A program made the translations under genes and the position numbers. Below are positions 25,372-36,771 of a stretch of DNA of 64,000 bases, piece by piece. How positions within the stretch are numbered: position 1 is the first letter of the stretch; each line of letters begins with the position of its first letter. The stretch is from Rhexocercosporidium sp. MPI-PUGE-AT-0058 (taxonomy: Eukaryota > Ascomycota > Leotiomycetes > Helotiales), in assembly GCA_020746875.1 (NCBI GenBank), contig JAGTJL010000013.1, positions 682,001 to 746,000 on the forward strand, given 5' to 3'. The notes under the pieces were generated by a model. The model did no database searches. It worked only from the letters and a program-made list of their open reading frames with translations, and was not told the origin of the DNA.

Positions 25372-26757
25372 TTATGAGACTGTTGTCCACAACGAAGCCG
25401 TTGAAGCTTGGGTAGCAGTATTCGGCCCTTTCGTGATAAACGTTGTCAGAATGCTCGTTTGAAGAGTCGAGGTGATCAAGCTCAAAGTCGACGACGATAT
25501 ATGCTCCGTAGGGCTCGGCGTCTTGTAAGGGAATGTTGAACTCCTCGCTTCAATTCCCCTTGGCCCCTGACACTGTATTCCACCATCTCCCGAGAACGCC
25601 CTCAATATATTCTTCACAGCAGAGTAATACACACCCTGAGGATTATTCTCCGCAGATGTAGCCTCCCAGATCATCACCCCTCCGAAATTATCCTTACAAA
25701 AATGCGCTTTGATAAGCAATGAAATCTCATTAGGAGAGAGGTAGAAACCACCTGCGTCCGGAGCGCCAGGAACACCGATATATAGTTTTGCGTTGGCGCT
25801 CATGGTTCCAGAGAGAAAGTTTGACCAGGTGTTGTATGTGAAGCCGTTTGTTCTTTCAACGCCGTCCATGGCGAAGTTCGTGTTGGCATTTACCCAGTTG
25901 CGAGCTGAGCATTGGGGGGTATTGTAGTATTGCACGAAGATGATGTCGAATTGAACTTGGGAAATTAGAGCTCCCATATTGGCATCTATTACTACGCATT
26001 GGGGCGCGGCTGTGAGTATGTATTTTTTGCTAGCTGTTTTGAAGTGTTGACGGAGTCTTGATGCCATGGCGATATAGCCAACTTGATTGTCTGCCGTCTT
26101 TGTTAGTGTGGATCATCACCAGAACAGAATGCGTACCTGGCGAAGGGATCTCAATGTCGAAATCAAAACCATCTACTTCAACTACTCCATCGAGGCTATC
26201 GAAAGGTCGCGGAAGGCCCTTTGCAACCCAATCCGAGGATTTAGGTCCAAAAGCACCCCACAAGAAGTCGGCAAATGCTTCCCCATTCGCAGCACCACTG
26301 AGTTGATACGTATTCGTTCCTCCGCCTAGTGAGAGGATGATCTTCTTTCCATAAACATTCTGGCAAACGGGAATGTCGGCAACGAGTTGAGGACACGATG
26401 ACTGAAGCTGATCTTGAGATGGATTTGGTCCGGGACCGGGGTACACGTACGTGCCTCCCCAGCACTGGTTTGCGAAATTGCTTCCAGGGAAACCATTTCC
26501 TTGTTGGGGGAAGATGTGTATGAATCCAATTGGGATGACATCGACTGTTGACTGCTCGCAAAAGTATTGAAGTCGCTGCTGACCTCCTCCTTGGCCCTGA
26601 AGTTGTAAGTAGATTTGGGAAGGAGATGGAGAAGGAAGGATACCCAGTATAAAGCGAGATTCGTTTTGGAGCTTTGGTCATAGGTAGCATGACATAAACC
26701 GGCAGCGTTCAACAAATATAAGATAGTGGAGAGGAATCTAAGAGACAACAACATCAT
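25372..26757 (-). CDS. GH18 class III chitinase (430 aa)
   Basis: Secreted endochitinase that hydrolyses beta-1,4-linked GlcNAc in fungal walls or environmental chitin. The ATG at 26757 starts a signal peptide (about residues 1-24). Exons are 26757-26644, 26596-26137 and 26090-25372, with introns of 47 and 46 nt. Splicing restores the class III motifs in order: LALYWGQ at the first barrel strand, KIILSLGGG at strand three, then VDGFDFDIE, which is the DxxDxDxE catalytic motif with the acid/base Glu present. Later come QYYNTPQC and GVMIWEA of the final strands. The C-terminal ~45 residues are Ser/Thr-rich and end without a chitin-binding domain or an obvious GPI signal. It resembles plant-type (ChiA/CTS1-like) chitinases used in cell separation and wall remodelling; which role applies here cannot be told from sequence. 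Confidence 0.93.
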
Positions 26758-28452
26758 GGAAGCCGATCCCTCAATCAGGTTAATCCAAAAGGGTAGATGG
26801 AGAAATGACCTGTAAGGATGGATGTGGATGTCTAGCCAGAGCTGACTGTTTGCTACCCAGTTAAAAAGTTAAGATGAAAGTTTTGTGACCTTGAAAGCTG
26901 AAAATAACTAAAAAAAACTTCGACATCCGGAATTGAGCTGGCGAATGATGGTTCTTTCTTCGAAGAATTGAAAACTGCAACTGCACCAGCAGCACCAAGA
27001 ACGAGGACTGCGATATCTTTTAGGTCGAAAGAAGGATACTCCTATCTCTTTCGAGCCATATATACTTCTGAAAAGGGTAAAGGGGAAATTCCGGACCCAA
27101 TATGGGATAACAAGAGCCTAAACAGGCAAGACTAAGCCGTCAATCTACCGTTTGGTAGATTATCCGGTCCGTCCGATCAATTCTTCCTGCCCATATTTCC
27201 GCATGGCAATAGAAAGTACTTGCGACATAAATTTTGTGATTAAAACCTCGAATATTGGTGAGGGGTTGAGCATCTTATGATGGTAGCAGGAAGGGATGGA
27301 GGATAAAAATCCGAGGCTGCGAGGATGTCGTTTCAAGAAGTAGAAAATTTGTACACTTCCGCACTCTCAAGGCCCAGCGAAAGAAGATATTAAAGGAGAA
27401 GTTTCGGCCTGGGAGCATTCTAAAGTTTAATGTTTGCTGATATATTTTATCGGCCTCGTCTGAAAAAGCGGGAAGTCCTAAAGCTGATCAAACAAAGCCT
27501 TGCCATCAATGACTGAGCTCATCCTACAAAGCTTTCGATACAGAACCTTACCATCGTATAGAATGCAAGGTTGCCTACGTTGCATTTTAAATGCCGTAAA
27601 ATAACAGAAACCCCTAATCATCTAGGATATCTAAACAATGATATTGCTGTCAAGAAATTGAGGCTCGGGTGACATCGGAGGACTTGGCCGGAGCATGGCA
27701 AGACTTACAGAAGGAGTCTGACAACACCACGCCATCGCTCCACCTTTACAGCAATTTTTACTGCCACATGATGTGATTTCCCCTTTCCTCGCTCCACAGC
27801 ATACGAATTGAACGAAGCTCCGAAAATAGCTGCTGATGTCAACAAAGTGGTGTACACGTGATCTGAGTACTAGATTGCAATGAGCCAAGCAGCAGGGGAT
27901 GCTTGTCTGTCGGCACTCGAGTGCCGTTACGTCGTCATCAGCATCCTCCGTTCCTACGATATACCTCCTAGGTGAACCCAAGATTTGACCTTCAACATCG
28001 CGAGGACTTGCACTGCGTTATATCGCAAAGAGTTTGCATAAGTTGAACAAGTCATTTATTGTACTGTGCATGCGCAGAGCCTTGAGCAAGCTCCTTCAAT
28101 GGCCTTTTAGAACGATTCTTGTCTCTTCTCAACGGACCCAAAGTCAATTCTTCTGGCCTCGATGTCCCTGCAGCCATATTCCCAGGTATCCTACATAAAG
28201 ATAAGAGCCTCACCGACAGTTCGCCGTTGAAGGATGACTTGCATCACTGTCATACGTGGTGTGGATCAATAGTATCAGAGTCTCCTGTTCTCGGATATTA
28301 GGACCGACTGTTCTGACCACTCAGTACTCCTTCATCGACGGACAACTCTTCTATAAAATATCCAATCGCGTCTGCTCTTTGTCTTCCTTAATCAGACTTG
28401 TGTCTTTGTTTACGTTCTTCATTAATTATTGTTACTCAAACGAATCGACAAG
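26758..28452. other. Divergent intergenic region between chitinase and F-box genes
   Basis: About 1.7 kb serving as presumptive promoter for both the minus-strand chitinase and the plus-strand F-box gene. A Cys-rich minus frame of 116 codons at 27631-27981 starts only with TTG and was not called. No other structure was seen. Confidence 0.55.
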
Positions 28453-29546
28453 ATGGTGGAATACCCCCCTACGATAGGCACATTGCCAAATGAAGTGAGT
28501 CCAATTCGCCATATGCATATTTATACTAACAAGAAACTCAAGATTCTCATGAATATCCTTTGCCTCTTCCCTACTCAATCCCTCCTTCGTCTTATCTCTA
28601 CCTCACGCCGCATTCACGATGTAATCCTACGAATAGTTCACAATCGAATGCTTGCAGCTGCAAACATCCCAGGCCACCAAGTAATTCTCGAATGCTACCA
28701 TCCTTCCACAAAACACTGCACCCCCTACTACATCTGCCAATATCTCAGCACCGATGATCTCGAGGCGAGGGCTGGATCGCAAGATAGCTGCACATTGGGA
28801 CAACTGCGTGGTCTATACTCCCACTTCCGACCCATCCAACCTGAGGGCGAACGCAAAGTCTGGGCCGTACATCCAATAAGCGGTTGGCATGCTACCACTC
28901 TAGATGCATTCAGAGACAACACTGAGGGTTTGGTCTCGCAGAATTTGGATCTGGAATCCTATGAGCAATTCTCACAACTGCAGTCTGTGATCAACATCGT
29001 GAAGGTTGGGCCTACAAAGGGACTTTTCCAGAGCTGTGTCACGATTGGCGAGGGATTGACTAGAGTCTGGAGGAATTGGTTGGGAGATCATGCCAAGAGA
29101 AATGGAGCTTTGAGTGTTGCCCAGCTAGAATTGCAAGATGACAACCAAGCTCGTCTGCTGTGGTCCTCGATGGATCAACACACTGGACTACGTTTCCGTG
29201 TTGCTGAGAATGATGCACCCAATGCTGGCACAATCCGGCGAAATGTAGATGATGAGACTGTCTCGTATACTCTGCAGTACGAAGGTACACCCCTCAGTAC
29301 ACCTGCAAAAATAGACTCGGCTAACCAGGTCTCAGAATTGGTAGTGAGAACAAGCCAACTTCTCCTACAAGTTGAAGCCTCACTCTCCCGAGAAGTGAAT
29401 CATGAAGGTAAATCCATGTTGACAGTATCCTAAACCCCAAAACCGATTGGGAAGACGCCCTCCGGAGCCTGGCCTTCAGCGAGACAGACGACGCGATGAT
29501 CCCGAACCCCTCAAATAATTTCCGTTCGGGGAAACAAGTGACGTGA
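28453..29546 (+). CDS. F-box protein (332 aa)
   Basis: Likely substrate-recognition subunit of an SCF-type ubiquitin ligase. The F-box lies at the N-terminus: the LPNE...ILMNILCLFP...LLRLISTSRRIHDVIL pattern, about residues 10-50, is assembled only after removing a 48-nt intron (28495-28542, TACTAAC branch). That intron length is a multiple of three and contains no stop, so retention would insert 16 residues into the F-box. A second 47-nt intron (29408-29454, CCTAAAC branch) removes a stop and adds a 30-residue acidic C-terminus (EDALRSLAFSETDD...). The middle region has no WD, LRR or Kelch repeats that I can see, as is common for fungal F-box proteins of unknown target. The start ATG is preceded by a clean leader. 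Confidence 0.82.
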
Positions 29547-30370
29547 TTTGATTTGATATGCTACAAACACTTACCCGCGTGCTTTTGATTAGGTATGGTT
29601 TGTGGTTTGGATGGTGTTTATTTGTCAGGTATCTACAAGGGAGCAGTGGTTGGGGAATCGACCGTGGTGTGGCACCCGCAGATTGAGGGGTAAGTTTGGA
29701 CTTGCCTGCGTTTACTCTCACCATACTGGCAGACTGATAGGTTTTGAATCTTCTGTAGACTTTTCTCCAGCATCACAAATTTACTCTAATGTTTCTTAGA
29801 CCTGGTGTTTAGAGTCATTATCTTGTTAAAAACCCATATGGACAGGCTGAACGCACATCCCGTTAAGAAATAACTCGGTTTCAAAACAGAACTTCAGAAG
29901 TAGCGAAGCTTCGCTAACCATTAAATTCTTTTCCGAACTGCTTAAAACACCATTTGGATTCTGCTGAGAGATTTCCATGTTGCCTTTTGCACAGCACCTC
30001 TTGCTGGTCTCGAACGAGATACAAATATGGCTTTCTTCTCGGCCACATGAAAATTATGTGCCCTTATCTGCTTGGATTGATTTATGGTCTCGGCCGCTCA
30101 CTCCAAATGTCAAATGCATCATTATCACAGATCGAAAGTTATTTCCTCATGAGAGAGACGATTCATGGGATATTTTTTGATTCGTGGAAGAGTAAACAGC
30201 TGCGCCACAAGCCCAAGGCTTCCCCAGGCCCTCCAGCCTCTAAGCAGGCTGCACGGCAATCCTTCCAACAATGAAATACTCGAAACTCTCTTGCCTTGAC
30301 TAAGAGTCAACTCTCGAACCACCGTATTGATCCCAGAGTAAGAGCATTGAATCGCACAGCAGCTCGCACG
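29547..30370. other. Intergenic region
   Basis: No supported gene. A 67-codon ATG frame at 29977-30180 looks slightly protein-like but lacks a domain or exon partners. Confidence 0.5.
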
Positions 30371-31168
30371 ATGGACGGCAAACAAAGCTCCCCCACGTTC
30401 AAGCCCGAGGCTGCGGCACCATCCCGTGACGCAAAACATTGCCCTCCAAAACCAACTTCCTCAGGTCAGATCCACCTTGAAGACCAGGAGATAACATCAC
30501 TCTAACTGCTAATAGATGAAGAAAACCATCCCAGTCTCCTTGTTCTAATCCTCCCGCCAACAATAGGGCTCCTTGGTATGACTCCAGAGCAGCGGCGACA
30601 ACAGATATTCCCCTACTCGATGCCTCCCAAGGACGGCAACATAGTCTATTCTATCACTGGAGCGCTGTCGCTTATCTTCTTCCGATTTCAAGCGCAAACC
30701 CTGGAATCTTACTTTCCATACGACCAACGAGATTCAATTACCGCATTATTTGTATGGTGGGTGTTCATCCTGCAATTCCGAATCGGGATATACTCCTGTC
30801 TGTACCCTTTTCTGTACGCATGCCTCTTGAGGGCCAGAAGCGGGCAATGGCCTAGCAGAATCCAAGTTCTGGGGAGTTATAGAGCGCAGGAGATAGAATT
30901 AGAGAGAGGTGGGGGAGCGAGAAAGAGCGGTGTGGTTGCATTGTTGGGGCTTTGGATGAGCTATACGTGGGCGGGAGTTGTGCTCATTAATGCTTGGACG
31001 GCTTGGAAAGAAGGGCTTGGACAGGAAGAGTTTATTAGGGAGAAGAGGATGAGAGAACTGGAGGAGGTGGTGTTGATGGTTGAAGAGGAAAAGACGAAGC
31101 GAGATGGAGGCGCTAGGCAGGAGGAGAGTCATGAGAATGAGAAAGACGGCAAAGATGAGGAAGCCTGA
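30371..31168 (+). CDS. Multi-pass membrane protein of unknown function (248 aa)
   Basis: Two exons, 30371-30464 and 30516-31168, with a 51-nt intron carrying a CTAACTGC branch region; splicing keeps the frame through a first hydrophobic segment (PSLLVLILPPTIGLLGM). Further hydrophobic segments are ITGALSLIFFRF, ALFVWWVFILQF/IGIYSCLYPFLYACLL and VVALLGLWMSYTWAGVVLI, giving about four membrane spans. The N-terminus is polar and Pro/Ser-rich. The C-terminal ~60 residues are extremely charged (Glu/Lys/Arg) and probably form a cytosolic coiled or disordered tail. No family is recognised, and an organelle location cannot be inferred. Confidence 0.72.
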
Positions 31169-31991
31169 TGTTGCGTTCGAATCGAGAGACAGGAGATTAT
31201 CGAAGGTTGAAAGTAACGTTAATTTCGGTTTCGCAGCTCGGTCTTGACCCAGTATTTGTGGCTTCTCGGGCAAGATCAGGAAAGGGCTCAACGCCGGAAT
31301 CAACACTTTTGGTTACTAGCTCCGATGCACTACGTCCTTGGAGATATCACATCGCATCGCATCAGCCTTCATCCTTATCGGATCAATAATCACTAACGAG
31401 AACTCCCTTGCAGTACAGAACATGCACAAGATCCGATGAAGATTAGGCCGGGTAATCTTGTGTCTTTAGGGGGTAACATTAGCAGGGAATGAGCGAAAGC
31501 GAGCAAACCCCAGTATTTTACTCAAGCTCCTCCCTCAGGACCCAAGATACTGTCATGAGAAGGCTTGTTTGTTTTTGCTCTGTGTTTCACACGGCGTTCA
31601 TACCCAGACTGTCCCTTGGCTGTCTCTTATTTGTTCTGTGATTCTGTTTAGCCGTCTTTGAGCGGTTTTTTTTGGTTGATTTCATCTGCAAGATCGCATC
31701 TTACGAGTATCGAGTCGAGATGCTTGTATGTCTTGGCATTATCGCCCTTCTGTGTGACATTCATGCTGCTTACTGGCATGCTTATCGCACGCAGCCTTCC
31801 CCAGTCGTACAAGTGCTTTCTGGCTTACCAACATCTTTTGTGTCTCGGGAGAGGCCTTATCGTATTTCCGGCTCAACTGTTTCGGTATCAGCCTATACAA
31901 GTATGAGGCTCATACCAGTACATGAATCTAGGCATTCAACTTCGTCATCCAAGTTTCATATCTTTCTTTTACAAGCTTTGCGGTCGTGAAA
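31169..31991. other. Intergenic region, presumed promoter of the M28 peptidase
   Basis: Pyrimidine-rich leader sequence between 31500 and 31990. An open frame at 31672-31989 overlaps the leader and lacks recognisable features. Confidence 0.5.
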
Positions 31992-33808
31992 ATGAAGCTC
32001 AGCCCCGTAATTTTTACTGTGTTAGCAGCTGTCTCACCAATTTCGACCGTTTTAGCTGCTGACCTACCACTCGTAGATTCGGTAAGCCAACCAGATGCTT
32101 CTATGAATAGAAATTGATACAAAGTCTAGGATAAGCTGAGAAGAAATATCCTCAGGTCTGAATTGATTGCGAAGGCAATCGCTCTCGAATCATTCGCGGA
32201 TAACACTCCGCAGCAGAATCGTCAAATCGGAACTTCTGGTCACAACACAACAGTCAACTGGTTAAAGAATACGCTCGAACAATATGGCAACTATTATCAG
32301 ACCTACTTCCAACCCTATTCCATGCTCCTTCATGTTGCAGCAAATTTGACTGTCAACGAAAAGAGTCTTGAAGTCTATGCTCTGGGGATGAGTCCTTCGG
32401 GGGAGGCAAAGGGGCCATTGGTCCATATTCCGAATTTGGGGTGCGAAAAGGTATGTCCTTGTACTGTACCTGATTGGATGATAAGAATCCATTGGCCTGA
32501 TCACCCATCAGAGCGACTTCCCAGCAGACCTCACTGGAAAGATAGTCCTCATATCACGGGGAACCTGCCAGTCCGCTGTCAAAGTTGGATACGCAGGTGC
32601 AGCAAACGCCAGCGGAGCTATCATCTTTAATGTCAACAATCCTCTGTATAGCAGCATGAATGGATACTCTCTTCAGAAGACATCTACGCCTGAAGGTCCA
32701 TATATTCCAACTGGAGGGATCACCAAGACCGATGGACTTGATTTAGTAGCTCAGCTGGCATCAGGGGCTTCTATTATTGCGGATCTATCAACGAAAACAG
32801 CCAACAAGACAACGTAAATTACGCTGGTAAAAATCTCTAGGACAGTGCTGATTTGAAGAAAGTTACAATGTCATTGCACAGACGACAGGAGGAGATCAGG
32901 ACAATGTACTTCTCCTTGGGGCACACACAGACTCTGTAGCAGCAGGTGAGAACATGAAAAAGGTCAAGAAATGCACGAACTTTGAACTTTCGGCTGATTG
33001 TGCCAGGACCCGGAATCAACGACAATGGATCCGGCACAAACTCTTTGCTTGAAATTGCAATGCAGCTTCCTAAGTATTCCGTTAAGAATGCAGTGAGATT
33101 CGGCTGGTGAGTTCAAGGTCACATGTCCTTAGAATTGCTGTATTGATAAAGTCTAGGTGGACGGCTGAAGAATCTGGTCTTCTTGGCTCAACTTTCTACG
33201 TCGCCAATCTGAATCAATCAGAAATCAACAAGATCAGACTCGTCTTAAGTAATGATTCCTCTCTCCTCCGTCAGCACACTGTTGGCTAACACCCTGTATA
33301 CTTCGACATGCTCGCAAGTCCCAATTACATCTACTCCATATACGATGGAGACGGTTCAGCTTTCAATGAAACCGGTCCTCCAGGATCCGCCGAAGCCGAA
33401 GCCGCCTTCCAGAACTACTTCACCAATATCGCCCATTTTAACTACACCGAAATCGAGTTTGACGGCCGCTCAGACTACGGCCCATTCCTCGACGTGGGCA
33501 TTCCCTGTGGAGGGATCGATACAGGAGCGGAAGGCATCAAGACTGTTGAGGAGCAGGCTATGTTTGGGGGAAAGGCGGGCGTTGCATACGACATCAATTA
33601 TCATAGGAAGGGAGATAGTTTGACCAATTTGCATCTTGGTGCTTGGACAGAGATGACGAAAGCGCTGGCGCATGTGACGGCTTTGTATGCGAGGAGTTGG
33701 GAGAGTTTACCACCGAGGAATGTTTCGCTGGAGGCGAAGCGGATGGCGATGAAGAAGAGACGCTCTGACGGGAGCTTTGGGAAGGGCAAGATTCGTCAGC
33801 ATGTTTAA
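31992..33808 (+). CDS. Secreted/vacuolar M28 aminopeptidase with PA domain
   Basis: Zinc metallo-aminopeptidase of family M28 (aminopeptidase Y/LAP2-like), acting in the secretory pathway or outside the cell to trim N-terminal residues. A signal peptide covers about residues 1-24. A protease-associated (PA) domain spans roughly residues 110-260 (KGPLVHIPNLGCEK, then LTGKIVLISRGTC and AGAANASGAIIFN). The catalytic domain shows both zinc sites: GAHTDSVAAGPGINDNGSG (His and bridging Asp), WWTAEESGLLGS (catalytic Glu and ligand Glu), FDMLASPNY (Asp) and NYHRKGD (His). Exons are 31992-32081, 32130-32450, 32512-32813, 32863-32945, 33007-33106, 33157-33248 and 33300-33808, giving 498 aa. The last intron (33249-33299) has a good GTAATG donor and GGCTAAC branch but ends in AT, not AG, at the only position that restores LNFDMLASPNY. 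Conventional AG sites nearby shift the frame, so the gene may be splice-damaged. Confidence 0.88.
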
Positions 33809-34699
33809 TTGATCCCATAGGGGATTTCTTTGGTCTTTCCTTTTCATCCCCCACTTGGTGGAACTTCGCTTCGGTCAGGAGACTTTGATGTCTTGGGGCA
33901 AAACAACAATGACTTCAAAAGTTCTCCTGATTGGCACCTCCTTTCCGCTCGAAGTTTGGTAATACAGACACAACTTACAATCATCATTCCATAGTTCCAA
34001 AATATCAATCATATAGACAAGTCAGCAAATCGCTGCAAGGACTGACAGTTTGTAATCCTCTCCCTTCACCACCTCCAAAAGCAAAAGCCAGGCCAAAGTT
34101 GGCTAGGTAAAAGGCCCTGAGCAGTCCATACTTTAAAGGCTCTTCTCTTAGAAGGACTATCTTAAGCTTGTTCGTCGCAGTCACAACCGCATTTGGAGGA
34201 CTTCAGCTCGCTGTGGAGTCTGTCGGATGATTGCTAGCCAAACCCCTAGCGGGCCTGGATACCCGGGAAACCCCCTCCACAACACGAGCTAACAGCCCCA
34301 GCACAATTTCCAACAAATCCAATCCGCCAATACTACTAATATCAAAGCTCTCAGATAGACGGATCTGTAACTCTAGATGCACACGTGGATATCCATGCGG
34401 GGTAATGCAATGTGGGGTTTCCAGCCTCCACCAGATGAAGCCCCACCACGCCTCTGCCAGGAACTTCGGTCTCCTTGAGGCGCCAGACCTGATAGGTCAC
34501 TGCGAGTATCGGAATTATAGGCACCGAGTGGGATGCAATCAGGCTAGAGATAGTGTGAGCAGCTAGCTAGAATCTTGTGTTGCTGTTTAAGTTCTCTTGA
34601 TTGTTTTATTTCTAATATTTAGATGTTTTTTCAAATCCTGGATCGAGAGTCGAAGTGTGCTAGAAGACGCTCTGAATCCATATACGATATTGGCTGAAG
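33809..34699. other. Intergenic region
   Basis: No supported gene; a 111-codon plus frame at 34231-34566 has no recognisable features. Confidence 0.55.
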
Positions 34700-36135
34700 A
34701 TGGCTGTAACAATAACCAATGAAGACCAGCCAGCGCCCGCAACAGGAATCAAAGTAGTTGTAGTTGGAGCTGGTCAGACTAACCCTCTTCACCCCTCAGC
34801 CGCTTCCAAAAATCTAACAAACCCTCAGGCTTCGGCGGACTCGTCGCCGCAATCGAAAGTCACCGACAAGGCCACACAGTCTCGATCTACGAGTCTTTCC
34901 CAGAACTCAAGGTGCTTGGCGACATCATCTCCTTCGGGCCCAATGCCGGCCGTATTTTCCACCGCTGGGAAAATGGGAAGATCGCAGCGAAGATGCGAGC
35001 CCTGTCTATCGATCTGAGGAATTATGGGTTCAAGATTCATAAATACGATACCGGAGAGGTGGTTTCGCACCAGAAGACTCCAGAGGGTGATCCCACTGCG
35101 CCGAACTTTAATGGTCATCGAGGGGAATTGCATAAAGTTGTTTTTGAATACGCGGAGAGTTTGGGCATTCCTATTCATCTGGGAAGTAGGGTTGTGCAAT
35201 ATTTTGAGGATGGAGAAAAAGCGGGTATTGAGTTGGAGAGTGGAGAGAAGGTGTGTTTGAACTTGCTCAGGTAATCTCTAAGAGAATGATGTTAATTAGT
35301 TGAAGATCACCGGAGATGTGGTCATTGGCTCAGATGGGGTAAGGTCGAAAGCTCGCACACTCGTTCTGGGATATGAAGATAAACCAAAGAGCAGTGGGTA
35401 CGCGGTATTCAGAGCATGGTATGGGCACATCAAGTACTTCAATACCAGAGCTGATCTTCAAACAGGTTCTCAAACAAAGACATGATTGCCGATCCCCGCA
35501 CGGCACAGTTCTGCAACAATGGCGACACCTTCAATGGCTGGATAGGTCCAGACGTACATTTCCTTTTCAGCACAATCAAGAATGGATCCGATTGCTGTTG
35601 GGTACTTACTCACCGTGACGAAGCTGACATTGACGAATCATGGTCCCTGCCCGGCAAGCTTGAGGATGTGTATAAGGTGCTGGAGGGTTGGGATCCTATG
35701 TGCAAAGCAATTGTCGAGAAGACCCCTAGTTTGGTAGACTGGAAACTGGTCTATCGAGATCCTCTACCTACTTGGGTTTCTAAAGGAGGTCGTATTGCTC
35801 TACTTGGAGATTCGGCACATCCTTTCTTACCGACCAGTGCTCAAGGTGCCACGCAGGCTTTGGAGGATGGCGTTACGCTGGCAATCACTTTGAGGAGAGC
35901 AGGCAAGGGAGATATTCCAACAGCAGTAAGAGCATACCAGTCAATCCGGTATGACAGAGTGAAGGCTGTACAGAAGACTGGCGAGACAATGAGGGATATG
36001 TGGCACAAGGCAGATTGGGATAAAGTAAAGAAGGACCCCAAGTTGGTCGAGTTTCCAAGGGAAGATTGGATTTTCCTGCATGATGCGCAGAAACATGCCG
36101 AGGAGGTTTATGACGAGGTCATTAAGGCACTGTAG
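34700..36135 (+). CDS. FAD-dependent monooxygenase, salicylate hydroxylase-like (427 aa)
   Basis: Class A flavoprotein monooxygenase that uses NAD(P)H and O2 to hydroxylate an aromatic or polyketide-like substrate; the actual substrate is unknown. Exons are 34700-34772, 34829-35250, 35300-35418 and 35466-36135, all GT-AG. Motifs in order: the Rossmann GxGxxG as VVVGAGFGGLVAA split by intron 1; the DG-type motif in VVIGSDGVRSKAR; and the second FAD motif GRIALLGDSAHPFLPTSAQGA, followed by QALEDGVTLA. There is no signal peptide, so it is cytosolic. Its 3' end faces a sugar transporter gene across 636 bp. The pair could serve one catabolic route, but physical proximity is the only argument. Confidence 0.92.
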
Positions 36136-36771
36136 ATGAAGCTTAGAGAGGATTTGCTTCTGGATTTGTAGCTGATAGAAACGATCATCAATTGTCGACA
36201 TTGGGGAGACTTTCCAAGTCTTCTGACCACAAAGATGAATATAGACTCGTGTATGGTACTGTAACAAAACCCAGAAGCGATGTCAAAGTCTAGAACATTA
36301 GGGTTAGAAATAATGCTGTGATATTCTGGTTTCTCCTGCAGGCTGTGGTGGTAATGCGGTGGATAGTAATTCGATCTTGAACTAGCACTACTCGTCGGTT
36401 TCCTGAGTATTTCTGAAAGATCAACAGATCTGCGTAGGTCGGGGAATATACGAAAAGAAATGCGGAAACCGACGAGTACGACAAAGAGTAGGTAAACACG
36501 CTTAATGGAAGAAACTCATGCTTCTTATCATGGAACGTGGCCAGGAACAGGGCGACCACTTATGGCACCATTTCTCATTCCTCTAGCTGAATAGGCGGTA
36601 GATGCCATTGGAAATTTTGTAAATTGCATTTCAACAGAATATATCAGTCTCGGTAGACTAAGATCCACCATCGAACGCTCGTTTATATGGCAAGTACCAA
36701 AGGTTCGTATCTCTTCCATGACTCCTTATTACCTCCTCATCAACTTCCAGAGCATGTAGTATATGTACCCC
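36136..36771. other. Convergent 3' flank of monooxygenase and sugar transporter
   Basis: Intergenic DNA between two convergent genes. It contains the long inverted repeat listed separately at 36389-36478 and no gene. Confidence 0.6.
36389..36478. repeat. Inverted repeat with 15-bp perfect arms
   Basis: TACTCGTCGGTTTCC at 36389-36403 is repeated in inverse orientation at 36464-36478, with a further imperfect ATTTCT/AGAAAT match just inside and a loop of about 60 nt. Transcripts from either convergent gene reading into it could form a hairpin. It may help 3' end formation or be the remnant of a small element. Confidence 0.85.

Noticed and set aside
27631..27981. Cys-rich minus-strand frame, possibly an effector-like protein
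   Set aside because: Starts with TTG, lacks a signal peptide, and no upstream ATG exon was found.
29977..30180. 67-codon ATG frame between the F-box and membrane protein genes
   Set aside because: Short, without domain, signal or splice partner; chance cannot be excluded.
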